Source of the DNA: Clostridia bacterium
GTDB taxonomy: Bacteria > Bacillota > Clostridia > Lutisporales > Lutisporaceae
Assembly (NCBI GenBank): GCA_035628995.1
Contig: DASPIR010000026.1
Coordinates: 1-64,000 of the forward strand
Direction: 5' to 3'
DNA length: 64,000 nucleotides
The notes below the pieces were generated by a model. It was not told the origin of the DNA. It saw nothing but the letters and a program-made list of their open reading frames with translations, and searched no databases. Below, piece by piece: positions 35,102 through 43,396 of this stretch (positions are counted from its first letter, which is position 1; each line of letters opens with the position of its first letter). A program made the translations under genes and the position numbers.

Positions 35102-38100
35102 TTATAGATTCACATTTGCCGTGTTCGAGTAAGCTGACAATCCTGCCTCATTCACGGACGCTACCCGATAGCTATAGCTATTGCCAGGCACAACAGTACT
35201 ATCAGTGTAGTTTACATTACCTGTAAAAAGTCTGGGTCCAACTGTAACGAGTGTGAAATAGGCTCCACCATTATCAGAGCGTTCGATCACAAAACCAGTC
35301 TCGTTACTGGCGTTGTCCCGCCAGGTCAGACGAACTCGTGATCCGGTTAGCCGTATTGCGGTCAAGTTGGTTGGGGCCGCTGGCGGCAGAATCTGAATTT
35401 GACCAACCTTTACGATGTTTGAAGAATCAGAGTCAACTGTCACCGTTGGGAAGCCAGGAGTGGCAGTATCACCCACAGTGTTGGAGGCAACCACTCGGTA
35501 GTAGTAAGCATTGTTCGTGTTGCCAATTGGATCGCGGTATGAAGTTGAACCGGATGGCAGAGTTGCTATAGTAGTCCATGGCCCGATATTATTGACCGAT
35601 TTTTGAACAGTGAAGCCAGCCTCGGTTGTCGAGTTATCTGTCCAGGTTAAAACCACACGCCTGTTGAAAAGAAAACCGATAATATTGGCAACTAGATTGG
35701 ATGGTGCTTTCGGTGGAACGGCGAACGCCATCGCATGCATCATATCCATCTCTTCGTGGGCGAGAATATGGCAGTGATACACGTACTCCCAGCCAAAGTT
35801 CACGTAGTGGTTGGTAACTTGATTAATTGGATTTCCCAATGGGTCGAACCATCCTGCAGGTGGTGGTGGTGTTAGTATAGAACCCAGGGGCATTGCCGGG
35901 TCGATTAGGCGAACACTGTTTGGTACCTCGAATGGTACCTGCGCAGGGGTAGGAATATTCGGCCTCAGCGCAATAATTGTATGCTCGAGCGGGTTCACCC
36001 TGAAGGTTTCCTTCCAACCCAGTTCGTTAGGATCAGGCGGTATCATAGCCCCGTCCCAGGCGACCCGGTTGATGAGCTGTGCCGAAAACAGGTGGGTGTG
36101 AATGGTATGGGTATCCACACCGTTATGAGTGATCTTCCAAATCTGAGTTCCGTCATTAAGAGAGCCAATAGGAGTTGCATTAAGATTTACGGTACCTTTG
36201 ACAATCTCAACGGGTGGACTGGCATAGCCGTACACTACAAATTGATTGAAGGCGGAACTGGTGACCGGGAATTCAAGTCCAAGCATACCACTCATCCGTC
36301 CATATCCGGTGTCGTAAACTTCACCCATTTCGTCTTGCAAAGCCTTCGGTCCGATCTGTAGGGTAACAGGTGACAGAAGAGCTCCGTTCGCATTTATCGG
36401 TCGAAAGGTCTTGGAAAACTCTTGAAGTTGCACATAGGCACTGGCAGCATCAGCAGGTAGATTAGTAACGTTATAGGCAGAGTTGTAAGCGGCCTGTGGT
36501 ATAATGATCGGATCATGGGTAGCTTCAAAGACGCCTCTTTTTATATTTGTTTTAGCAAACACTGTTTCTAACAAAGTTATGTCGTATACAGGAGCGGGAG
36601 TAGAAGCTGCCACTCTTATCTGCATGATCGTACGGATGTTGGGTCCGTAACCAGGCTGCGTGGTCGGCGCACCACCGTCAGCAGTAAGATCCGGGTTACC
36701 CGTGTAGTAGTCATAGCGTGGGTCGGCCGCCGGGAAAGCTGCGGGAGCGTCATTGTAAAGAATGAGGGTTTTTCCGGCATACTGGGAAAAGTCAACGATA
36801 ACATCTGCTCGTTCTGCGGTTCCAAGCAGCAGCGAGTGTTGATCGACATTTCCGAAGTTGAAGTTTGTTGGATTCAGGTTCCAGGTGATGGGCTGGCTGG
36901 GTATTACCACAGGTGCTGGCAGGAAACCGCCTTCGGTACCAATCTGAATCCAGTCCGGTCCCTTTAAGGCAGGATCGGGTATGCCGCTTGGCCAGTCTGC
37001 AGGAATGCCCGGTGTTCCACAAGCTGACACCATCTTGACTTCTGTAGCATATCCCGTGTCAATTGAGATATGACCGGCAGAGTCAGCTACATACATCTGC
37101 AGGTTGAAAAAACGGTCATCAGCAGCATTTAGGATGCGGAAACGGTAAGCCTTGGGCTCCACTTCCAGATAGGGGTAGGCAGTACCGTTGACAATGGGAG
37201 TGTCCATAAACGCTTCACCCGGCATCGAGGGGTAAGGCATCGCAGGCATCATCGGCGGTTGCTCGGGCGCATTTACAGGGTCGTAGTAAGGGTTCGGAAT
37301 CGGCCCATGTTGAATATTCGTTGTGGGTGGCCAAAACCACGGACCATACATCCAGCGGCCAAACGGGTTTGCTCCGCTGGGATCCCATGGATTCTGGGCA
37401 GGGCTATAGACATGAGGATACCAAAGGTCGCCGGTATAGGGTGTGCCTGGCGTCGTTCCCCATGCCCAAGTAGGGTCAGTATTGAGAATGGTGTTAGTAT
37501 CAACGAAGGTCTTATCTTGGATAACCAGGGGAATACCAAGTCCGGGAAGAATCTTTTCCAGGCCTGGATTGACCCCGGTTTCGTTGGTGCCATTCATAAG
37601 ATCCTGTTCGACCCGGTCTGTCAGTAGATAAGCTGCGGCTTCTCCGACATAGACATTAAGGCGAGTGATACCATAGGAGTGATCATGATAGAACATCAAC
37701 CTTGCACTTTGTGCATTGGTGTAGTATAAGGTCTGTATGCCATCGCGGGGGTTGTCTACATTCTCCATATCAGGGACATTCACTACACTGACACCCTGAG
37801 GGTAGGGAGTGTTTTCTCCCGCCGGGGTAATCCACTGATGCGGTGTCCCATCGCTGATCCAGACGGTATTATTACCATGGAGATGGACATTGGCTCGGTT
37901 TTGCGTATAATTCATAGACATGGCATCATGTCCTAGCGGTCCATGCCCTGCTCCCATAACGGTTGTATCCACCGGCACGAAGAGGTCACCTCCAGCACCT
38001 GTAGGAAGCAGATTATAGAACTTGATGCGCACTGGTATGTCACGGGTGGCAATAATAGCAGGTCCCATATAATGGGGCGCATCTACAGCGTAAGCCTGAG

Positions 38101-38476
38101 TACCATCACCTTTTAAAACCGGCACACCATTATGGGTCAAAGCAATATGAGCACCGGGAACGACTGTTGTAGACAATTGCACATAGCCCCGGAGCATGGT
38201 GGGTGGCAGATCCGAGTGCATCTGTTCTTTAAACTCAACCACGGCGATTTCGTAGTAGTCGGAACCCGGATAGGTTGTCGTATCGGCGACAGCAACCGGG
38301 ATATACTGACCTAATGCGTTTGCGCTTATAGGTCCCAGCCCCGGCATTGCATCAATGAATTTTCTCAGGGTTGGACTATAGGCCCAGTTGGCAGTACCAA
38401 AATAGTCCGGAACCAGGTATCCAGTATCCGGATCGGGCACGAGAGCCTCTCGGACTAAAGCTTTGTTAGCCTGCAT
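35102..38476 (-). CDS. Large multicopper oxidase with two fibronectin type III domains
   Basis: 1124 residues. Copper-binding motifs in order are HLHGNNTVW, YHDHSYGITRLN, HTIHTHLFSAQL and YHCHILAHEEMDMMHAM (type 1 Cys-His with axial Met), so all four coppers can be ligated. Two C-terminal fibronectin III domains (about residues 920-1120: APSNLVANIIG, TWTDNSTTEAGFTVQKS; APTNLTAIRL, TWRDNASNETGFVIERS) may bind carbohydrate or other surfaces. No signal peptide is seen (starts MQANKALVREALVPDPDTG after a strong AGGAGGAG). Related enzymes oxidise metals, phenols or bilirubin with oxygen, unexpected in an anaerobe. A spore-coat role as for CotA is possible. GC is high (36 of 60 bases in 37321-37380). 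Confidence 0.85.
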   Translation of the reverse strand: MQANKALVREALVPDPDTGYLVPDYFGTANWAYSPTLRKFIDAMPGLGPISANALGQYIPVAVADTTTYPGSDYYEIAVVEFKEQMHSDLPPTMLRGYVQLSTTVVPGAHIALTHNGVPVLKGDGTQAYAVDAPHYMGPAIIATRDIPVRIKFYNLLPTGAGGDLFVPVDTTVMGAGHGPLGHDAMSMNYTQNRANVHLHGNNTVWISDGTPHQWITPAGENTPYPQGVSVVNVPDMENVDNPRDGIQTLYYTNAQSARLMFYHDHSYGITRLNVYVGEAAAYLLTDRVEQDLMNGTNETGVNPGLEKILPGLGIPLVIQDKTFVDTNTILNTDPTWAWGTTPGTPYTGDLWYPHVYSPAQNPWDPSGANPFGRWMYGPWFWPPTTNIQHGPIPNPYYDPVNAPEQPPMMPAMPYPSMPGEAFMDTPIVNGTAYPYLEVEPKAYRFRILNAADDRFFNLQMYVADSAGHISIDTGYATEVKMVSACGTPGIPADWPSGIPDPALKGPDWIQIGTEGGFLPAPVVIPSQPITWNLNPTNFNFGNVDQHSLLLGTAERADVIVDFSQYAGKTLILYNDAPAAFPAADPRYDYYTGNPDLTADGGAPTTQPGYGPNIRTIMQIRVAASTPAPVYDITLLETVFAKTNIKRGVFEATHDPIIIPQAAYNSAYNVTNLPADAASAYVQLQEFSKTFRPINANGALLSPVTLQIGPKALQDEMGEVYDTGYGRMSGMLGLEFPVTSSAFNQFVVYGYASPPVEIVKGTVNLNATPIGSLNDGTQIWKITHNGVDTHTIHTHLFSAQLINRVAWDGAMIPPDPNELGWKETFRVNPLEHTIIALRPNIPTPAQVPFEVPNSVRLIDPAMPLGSILTPPPPAGWFDPLGNPINQVTNHYVNFGWEYVYHCHILAHEEMDMMHAMAFAVPPKAPSNLVANIIGFLFNRRVVLTWTDNSTTEAGFTVQKSVNNIGPWTTIATLPSGSTSYRDPIGNTNNAYYYRVVASNTVGDTATPGFPTVTVDSDSSNIVKVGQIQILPPAAPTNLTAIRLTGSRVRLTWRDNASNETGFVIERSDNGGAYFTLVTVGPRLFTGNVNYTDSTVVPGNSYSYRVASVNEAGLSAYSNTANVNL

Positions 38477-38667
38477 TTTTTCTCCTCCTTTTAAATTTAT
38501 TTATGCAGCGATGTTTCTACTGGCATTTGGCATCTTTTGAGCGTTTCTACTTTTTATCTATTTTCAGTACATATTATTAATTATTTGCACTATTTGTGAG
38601 TGTATCATCATAAAAGGTAGATCGCCGGTTGTCAACTTTTAGTATTCGTTCTCAAATATTTATTGAT

Positions 38668-38696
38668 TTGACAAAATTATTGATATAGACTATTCT
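38668..38696 (+). promoter_or_regulatory. lacI-family gene promoter
   Basis: TTGACA (38668-38673), 17-bp spacer, TATTCT (38691-38696), about 52 bp before the start codon. An ATCAA/TTGAT inverted repeat lies between. Confidence 0.7.
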
Positions 38697-38748
38697 TGGA
38701 AATAATATCAATTGTTGATTATTTAATAGGGTTTTTTGGAGGAAGTAT

Positions 38749-39771
38749 ATGGTAACTTTAAAAGACATTGCTAAAGAAGCAAATGTTAGTGTTACTACTG
38801 TGTCAAATGTCATACACGGAAATCATAAGCGTGTTGCACCGGAAACGGTTGAGAAAATAAAAATGATAATTGAAAAAACTAATTACGTTCCAAATATGAC
38901 TGCCAGATCTTTAGTAAATAAGCTATCGAAGATAATTGGTGTAATTAATCATGTAGTACCGGAAAAAAGCGGCAACTTTATTTCTGATCCATTTCATAGT
39001 GTTGTGATTGAAGGGATCGAAGAGAAGCTTCGGGAAAAAGGCTATTATTTAATGGTACGTACCGTATATAGTGAAGATGAATTATTTTCATTGCTTCGCA
39101 ACTGGAATATAGATGGTTTGATTTTAATTGGACTGTTTCAGGATGAGTTTTTCGAAAAGCTGATGAATGCTGATGTACCCTTTGTATTGATTGATAGCTA
39201 CATAGATAACCATAAGGTACTGAACATTGGACTTGAGGACTGCAATGGAGGGTATATGGCTACCAAGTATCTTATTGATAAAGGGCACAGGAATATAATT
39301 TTTGCATCTCCCATAATTAAGTACAACGGAGTTGTGGAAGAACGTTTTAAAGGATATAAGACGGCACTTAAAGAAGCGAATATTACATTTGAAAAGAAGA
39401 ATGTATACCAGCAGGAGATTACTATTACGGAAGGTATAGAGCTAGGGCATAAATTAGCCTATAGAACCGATGTGTCTGCTATATTTGCAACTGCAGATAT
39501 ATTGGCTGCGGGCATTATATCCGGTCTCAATGAGCAAGGGAAAAGGGTTCCGGATGACTTCTCAGTTATAGGCTTTGATGACCTGTATATCAGCTCTCTT
39601 ACAGCGCCAAGGTTAACTACAATACATCAAGACGCACAGGAAAAGGGCAAGGTTGCAGCTGAGTCATTGATTAGAGTTATTGAAGGAAATCCAGTTGAAA
39701 ATAATAATATAATTATGCCGGTTACATTAGTAGAAAGGCATAGTGTGAAAGATATTTCAAATGTAATATAG
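38749..39771 (+). CDS. LacI family transcriptional regulator
   Basis: 340 residues. The N-terminal helix-turn-helix and hinge TLKDIAKEANVSVTTVSNVIHGNHKRVAPETVEKI is typical of LacI/GalR proteins, followed by a periplasmic-binding-protein-like effector domain (residues 60-335) with FVLIDSYID, GGYMATKYLIDKGHRNI, AIFATADILAAGI and VIGFDDLYISSLTAPRLTTI. The RBS is GGAGGAAG. It lies directly upstream of, and in the same direction as, a sugar ABC/GH65 operon and very likely represses it through the palindrome at 39904-39931. Confidence 0.95.
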   Translation: MVTLKDIAKEANVSVTTVSNVIHGNHKRVAPETVEKIKMIIEKTNYVPNMTARSLVNKLSKIIGVINHVVPEKSGNFISDPFHSVVIEGIEEKLREKGYYLMVRTVYSEDELFSLLRNWNIDGLILIGLFQDEFFEKLMNADVPFVLIDSYIDNHKVLNIGLEDCNGGYMATKYLIDKGHRNIIFASPIIKYNGVVEERFKGYKTALKEANITFEKKNVYQQEITITEGIELGHKLAYRTDVSAIFATADILAAGIISGLNEQGKRVPDDFSVIGFDDLYISSLTAPRLTTIHQDAQEKGKVAAESLIRVIEGNPVENNNIIMPVTLVERHSVKDISNVI

Positions 39772-39800
39772 AAAAAAATAATAGAAAGTTGATAATTAGG

Positions 39801-39838
39801 GCTAAGCATATATTTTAATAGGGATGCTTAGCTTTTTT
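39801..39838 (+). terminator. lacI-family gene terminator
   Basis: GCTAAGCAT pairs with ATGCTTAGC and is followed by TTTTTT, so regulator and transport operon have separate transcripts. Confidence 0.85.
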
Positions 39839-39874
39839 AAGTGTAAATTGTCATAAAAATCAAATTATTCCATA

Positions 39875-39953
39875 TTGACAAATAATACAAAAATGATATA
39901 GTAAAAATAGGTTTAACGTTAAACCTATTTTATCAATGTTTGACGTTTAACCT
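39875..39953 (+). promoter_or_regulatory. Promoter and LacI-type operators of the GH65 operon
   Basis: TTGACA (39875-39880), 16-bp spacer, extended -10 TGATATAGT. Just downstream is a perfect 28-bp palindrome (39904-39931) whose core GGTTTAACGTTAAACC fits LacI-family operators with a central CG. A second, imperfect copy of the core lies at 39938-39953. Binding would cover the transcription start. Confidence 0.9.
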
Positions 39954-39984
39954 GGAAATAAATATTTTATTAGGGGGAAATTAA

Positions 39985-41412
39985 ATGAGAAAGAGCATTC
40001 AAAGACTTATTTCCTTAGGTTTAATATTATTGATGCTTCTATTGGCAGGCTGCGCGAAGAGTGGCACAGAAGCCAGCAAACCAGCAGATGCTCCAGCGCC
40101 AACACCGGAAGAAATAACACTTAAGCTTGGTATTTGGCCGGAGGATACATTAACTGATGATATCAAGATGCATGAAAAATGGGTAGAAACTTTTAACGCT
40201 AAGTATCCCAATGTTAAAATTGTACCGGCATACTATAAGTATGCAGTAGATACCTTTGTATCCTTGGCAGAATCAGGAAATCTCCCTACAGTATTTGAAT
40301 CCTGGTACACAGAACCACAGAAGCTCATTGAAGGTGGATTTGTAAAAGACATTACTGCCGAGCTTCAAGAACTTGGATGGGATAAAGCTATGAATCCAAC
40401 CATAAAAGATTTACTGTCAAAGGATGGCAAAATTTATGGTATTCCACGAGATGGATATGCATTAGGATTAATGATAAATATTGAGTTGTTTGAAAAAGCG
40501 GGATTAGTAGACGCTAATGGCATTCCAAAGTACCCGAAGACATGGGATGAACTTGCACAAACAGCTAAAACAATAAAAGATAAAACTGGAAGTGCCGGTA
40601 TATGTATATTAGCTAGAGATAATGCCGGTGGATGGCATTACTCCACTATAGCCTGGGCTTTCGGCGCACAGATGGAAGCGCAGAAGGACGGCAAATGGAT
40701 TGCACAGCTTAACTCGCCTGAAAATATAGCAGCAATGAGCTATGTAAAGGATTTAAAATGGAAATATGATGTTATGACAGCTGATCCGACAAATGTAGAT
40801 TGGAGTGGAGGCCACAAGGCTCTTGGAACCGGCGAGGCTGCAATGCATATTGGAGCAAATGACGCTGTAAACCAACCAACTCAAGTTAATGGATTAAACA
40901 TTAAGAAACTTGCTCTTGTACCTCTACCTGCTGGTCCTGGTGGACAATATTCATTAATGGGCGGTACACCTTATATGTTCTCTGCTAAAGCTACTTCTGA
41001 AGAAGTTAAAGCAGCACTTAGATACTTGGAAGTTATGGGAAAGGCTCCGGTAGTAACACCAGAATCTTTGGCCGGTATAGAAGCTGATGCAAAAAATAAA
41101 GTTACAGCGGGAGTACCTGTTATTCCTGACTTTCCAGCATGGATTGCACCGGATTTCGTAAAAGCTAAAGAGGAAGTTATTGCAAAGAACTCAAATGTTG
41201 ACATGGCACTCTATAATGACTACTATAGCATTTTAAAGAAGCAGGGCAATCTGCACCTTGAAGAGCCAAAGCTCACCCAGGATATGTATGCAGAATTAGC
41301 TAAGGTGCTTCAAGCTGTCGTTACTGACAAAAATGCAGATGTTAAGAAGCTTCTTGATGCTGCAAATACTAATCTCCAAGACCTGCTAGACAGTCAAGTG
41401 AATAACAAATAA
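39985..41412 (+). CDS. Sugar ABC transporter substrate-binding lipoprotein
   Basis: 475 residues. Signal peptide of lipoprotein type (RKSIQRLISLGLILLMLLLAGC, lipobox LLAGC, Cys22 lipidated) followed by a Pro/Ala linker. The mature part is an extracellular solute-binding family 1 domain (LGIWPEDTLTDD, GNLPTVFESWYTEPQKLIEGGFVKDIT, YGIPRDGYALGLMINIELFEKAGL, YPKTWDELAQTAKTIK, GGTPYMFSAKA). It captures the sugar at the cell surface for the permeases encoded next. A stable 13-bp hairpin after the stop (41449-41490) probably protects the 3' end and raises its level relative to the permeases. Confidence 0.9.
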   Translation: MRKSIQRLISLGLILLMLLLAGCAKSGTEASKPADAPAPTPEEITLKLGIWPEDTLTDDIKMHEKWVETFNAKYPNVKIVPAYYKYAVDTFVSLAESGNLPTVFESWYTEPQKLIEGGFVKDITAELQELGWDKAMNPTIKDLLSKDGKIYGIPRDGYALGLMINIELFEKAGLVDANGIPKYPKTWDELAQTAKTIKDKTGSAGICILARDNAGGWHYSTIAWAFGAQMEAQKDGKWIAQLNSPENIAAMSYVKDLKWKYDVMTADPTNVDWSGGHKALGTGEAAMHIGANDAVNQPTQVNGLNIKKLALVPLPAGPGGQYSLMGGTPYMFSAKATSEEVKAALRYLEVMGKAPVVTPESLAGIEADAKNKVTAGVPVIPDFPAWIAPDFVKAKEEVIAKNSNVDMALYNDYYSILKKQGNLHLEEPKLTQDMYAELAKVLQAVVTDKNADVKKLLDAANTNLQDLLDSQVNNK

Positions 41413-41448
41413 TCAGATTACTATAATTGCATTATTAAAATTTATTTA

Positions 41449-41490
41449 TACACCGTGAAAGGAAGGGATACTCTATACTTTCACGGTGTA
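41449..41490 (+). terminator. Intercistronic hairpin after the binding-protein gene
   Basis: TACACCGTGAAAG pairs perfectly with CTTTCACGGTGTA around a 16-nt loop. With no T-run it is more likely an mRNA-stabilising or partial-termination structure than a full terminator. Confidence 0.7.
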
Positions 41491-41544
41491 TACTCTGAAT
41501 ACCAAAATTGCTGGTTAACTACATAAAGGCAGGGGGGGATTCGA

Positions 41545-42468
41545 TTGCTTGATCGGAAGTTTGAATTGAGTAGAGAAAGAGTTATAAAGTATAAATCGCC
41601 AGGTGTCATTAAACAAAACATTTCCGGATGGATGGTCATGGCACCTACCCTTCTTTTATTTGCTTTTTTCGTTTGGGAACCATTACTGGCAAGTATCCGC
41701 CTTTCATTCTATAGTGCAAAAGGCATGAGGGTTATAGAATTTGTAGGTTTTAAAAATTATATTGATGTACTCCATCATCCCGACTTTCTGCCTGCTATAA
41801 GAAATACGTTTTCTTATACCATATGGTCTCTGGTAATTGGTTTTTTAGTGCCAATCGTTTTGGCCATCATAATCAACGAAATGGTACATGCCAAATCATT
41901 TTTCAGAGTGGGGACTTATTTTCCCAATATTGTACCTGGTTTGGCTACAGTTTTAATGTGGGGATTTATTTTCAGACCTGGCAAGACCGGTGTGCTTAAT
42001 ATCATTTTAGGCCAGTTGGGGATTGAGCCGATGGTTTGGCTTAGTAACCCAAAGCTAACGATACCTTTGATAGTTGTTACCATGACCTGGAAGGCTGCAG
42101 GAGCCACCGCACTCATTTATCTGGCTTCACTTCAAGGAATAAACCCTGAGCTATATGAAGCTGCCATTATAGATGGAGCTGGCATATGGGATAGGATCAA
42201 GCATGTAACCATACCCGGTCTTCGCAATTTAGCCCGTACTCTTCTGATCCTGCAGGTAATATCCGTTTTCCAGATTCTTTATGAACCATTGGTTATGACT
42301 AATGGCGGTCCAAATAATGCTTCTATTTCAATAATGCAGCTGGTCTTCAAATATGCATTTGAGAAATTTGACTATCCAAAGGCTGCTGCAGTTTCGGTTA
42401 TTATCAGTATATTCTTAATCATATTGACAGCAGTTTATAATAAATTCAGCAAAGTACAGGACATATAG
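41545..42468 (+). CDS. Sugar ABC transporter permease (MalF/UgpA type)
   Basis: 307 residues with six membrane segments beginning near residue 30 (GWMVMAPTLLLFAFFVWEPL). The ABC-coupling EAA loop is present as YEAAIIDGAGIWDRIKHVTIPGL. It forms a heterodimeric channel with the protein encoded next. The start is TTG 41545 after GGGGGGG. No ATPase gene is in the operon, so a shared MsmK/MalK-type ATPase elsewhere must drive transport. Confidence 0.9.
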   Translation: MLDRKFELSRERVIKYKSPGVIKQNISGWMVMAPTLLLFAFFVWEPLLASIRLSFYSAKGMRVIEFVGFKNYIDVLHHPDFLPAIRNTFSYTIWSLVIGFLVPIVLAIIINEMVHAKSFFRVGTYFPNIVPGLATVLMWGFIFRPGKTGVLNIILGQLGIEPMVWLSNPKLTIPLIVVTMTWKAAGATALIYLASLQGINPELYEAAIIDGAGIWDRIKHVTIPGLRNLARTLLILQVISVFQILYEPLVMTNGGPNNASISIMQLVFKYAFEKFDYPKAAAVSVIISIFLIILTAVYNKFSKVQDI

Positions 42469-42483
42469 AAAGGAGTGAGTTTA

Positions 42484-43356
42484 TTGTCAAAATTGCAGAA
42501 CAAGGATAATGGCATTATTACACGGTCAGATCTGAAAAGGCCTCAAGTACGGATTCTATACTATGCTTTGTTTACTATCTGCTTGATTATTACGATAATT
42601 TCAATTGCTCCTCCTTTATGGGTGCTGCTTTCCAGTTTTAAGGATATCAAGGAATTTACCATAGAGCCAACCATACTTCCAAAAGAATATGATTTGAATA
42701 GATTTATAAAAACATGGAATGACCTTAAATTCTTCAAGTTTTATGTAAACTCATTTTACTCTGTAGCCGGCAGTGTTGTATGTGCAATAGTATTCAATGG
42801 TTTGCTGGCATTTGCGCTTTCCATAATCAAACCAAAGGGATCAAAATTTATCTATGCACTTGTGCTGGGAAGCCTTATGGTTCCTGCAACTACAAGCATA
42901 GTGCCTTTATTTATTAATATTAATAAATTGGGCTTGAGTGGAACCTTCTACCCGTTGTGGTTCTCTATCGGAGCCAATGCTTTCTATGTAGTTTTGTATA
43001 AGCAGTTTTTTGACACACTTCCAAAATCAATTATAGAAGCAGCCAGGATAGATGGGTGTAATAATCTTCAGATATTTACCAGGATAGTAATGCCGCTTAG
43101 CAAGCCGATCACAATGGTAGTCGCGATGTATGCAGTTAATTATGCATGGTCTGATTTCTTACTTCCTTATCTGGTGCTTAATAATTCAGGACTCGAAACG
43201 GTTATGGTACGTTTATTCCAATTCAGAAATGGCAAGACAGCGGATGTTGATATACTGAGAGCTATTGTATTTGCAATAATTCCACCAATTATATTATTTA
43301 CAGCCTTCCAAAAACAAATTACTCAAAGCAATACTCATTCAGGGGTAAAGGGTTAG
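42484..43356 (+). CDS. Sugar ABC transporter permease (MalG/UgpE type)
   Basis: 290 residues with six membrane segments. The EAA loop is IEAARIDGCNNLQIFTRIVMPL, and the C-terminus is ITQSNTHSGVKG. It partners with the preceding permease. The start is placed at TTG 42484, 8 nt after GGAG. The GTG at 42475 overlaps that site. The start follows the previous stop by 15 bp. Confidence 0.9.
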   Translation: MSKLQNKDNGIITRSDLKRPQVRILYYALFTICLIITIISIAPPLWVLLSSFKDIKEFTIEPTILPKEYDLNRFIKTWNDLKFFKFYVNSFYSVAGSVVCAIVFNGLLAFALSIIKPKGSKFIYALVLGSLMVPATTSIVPLFININKLGLSGTFYPLWFSIGANAFYVVLYKQFFDTLPKSIIEAARIDGCNNLQIFTRIVMPLSKPITMVVAMYAVNYAWSDFLLPYLVLNNSGLETVMVRLFQFRNGKTADVDILRAIVFAIIPPIILFTAFQKQITQSNTHSGVKG

Positions 43357-43396
43357 TAGAAAACACTTTAAACTTTATAGCAAGGCGGGGGTTACT

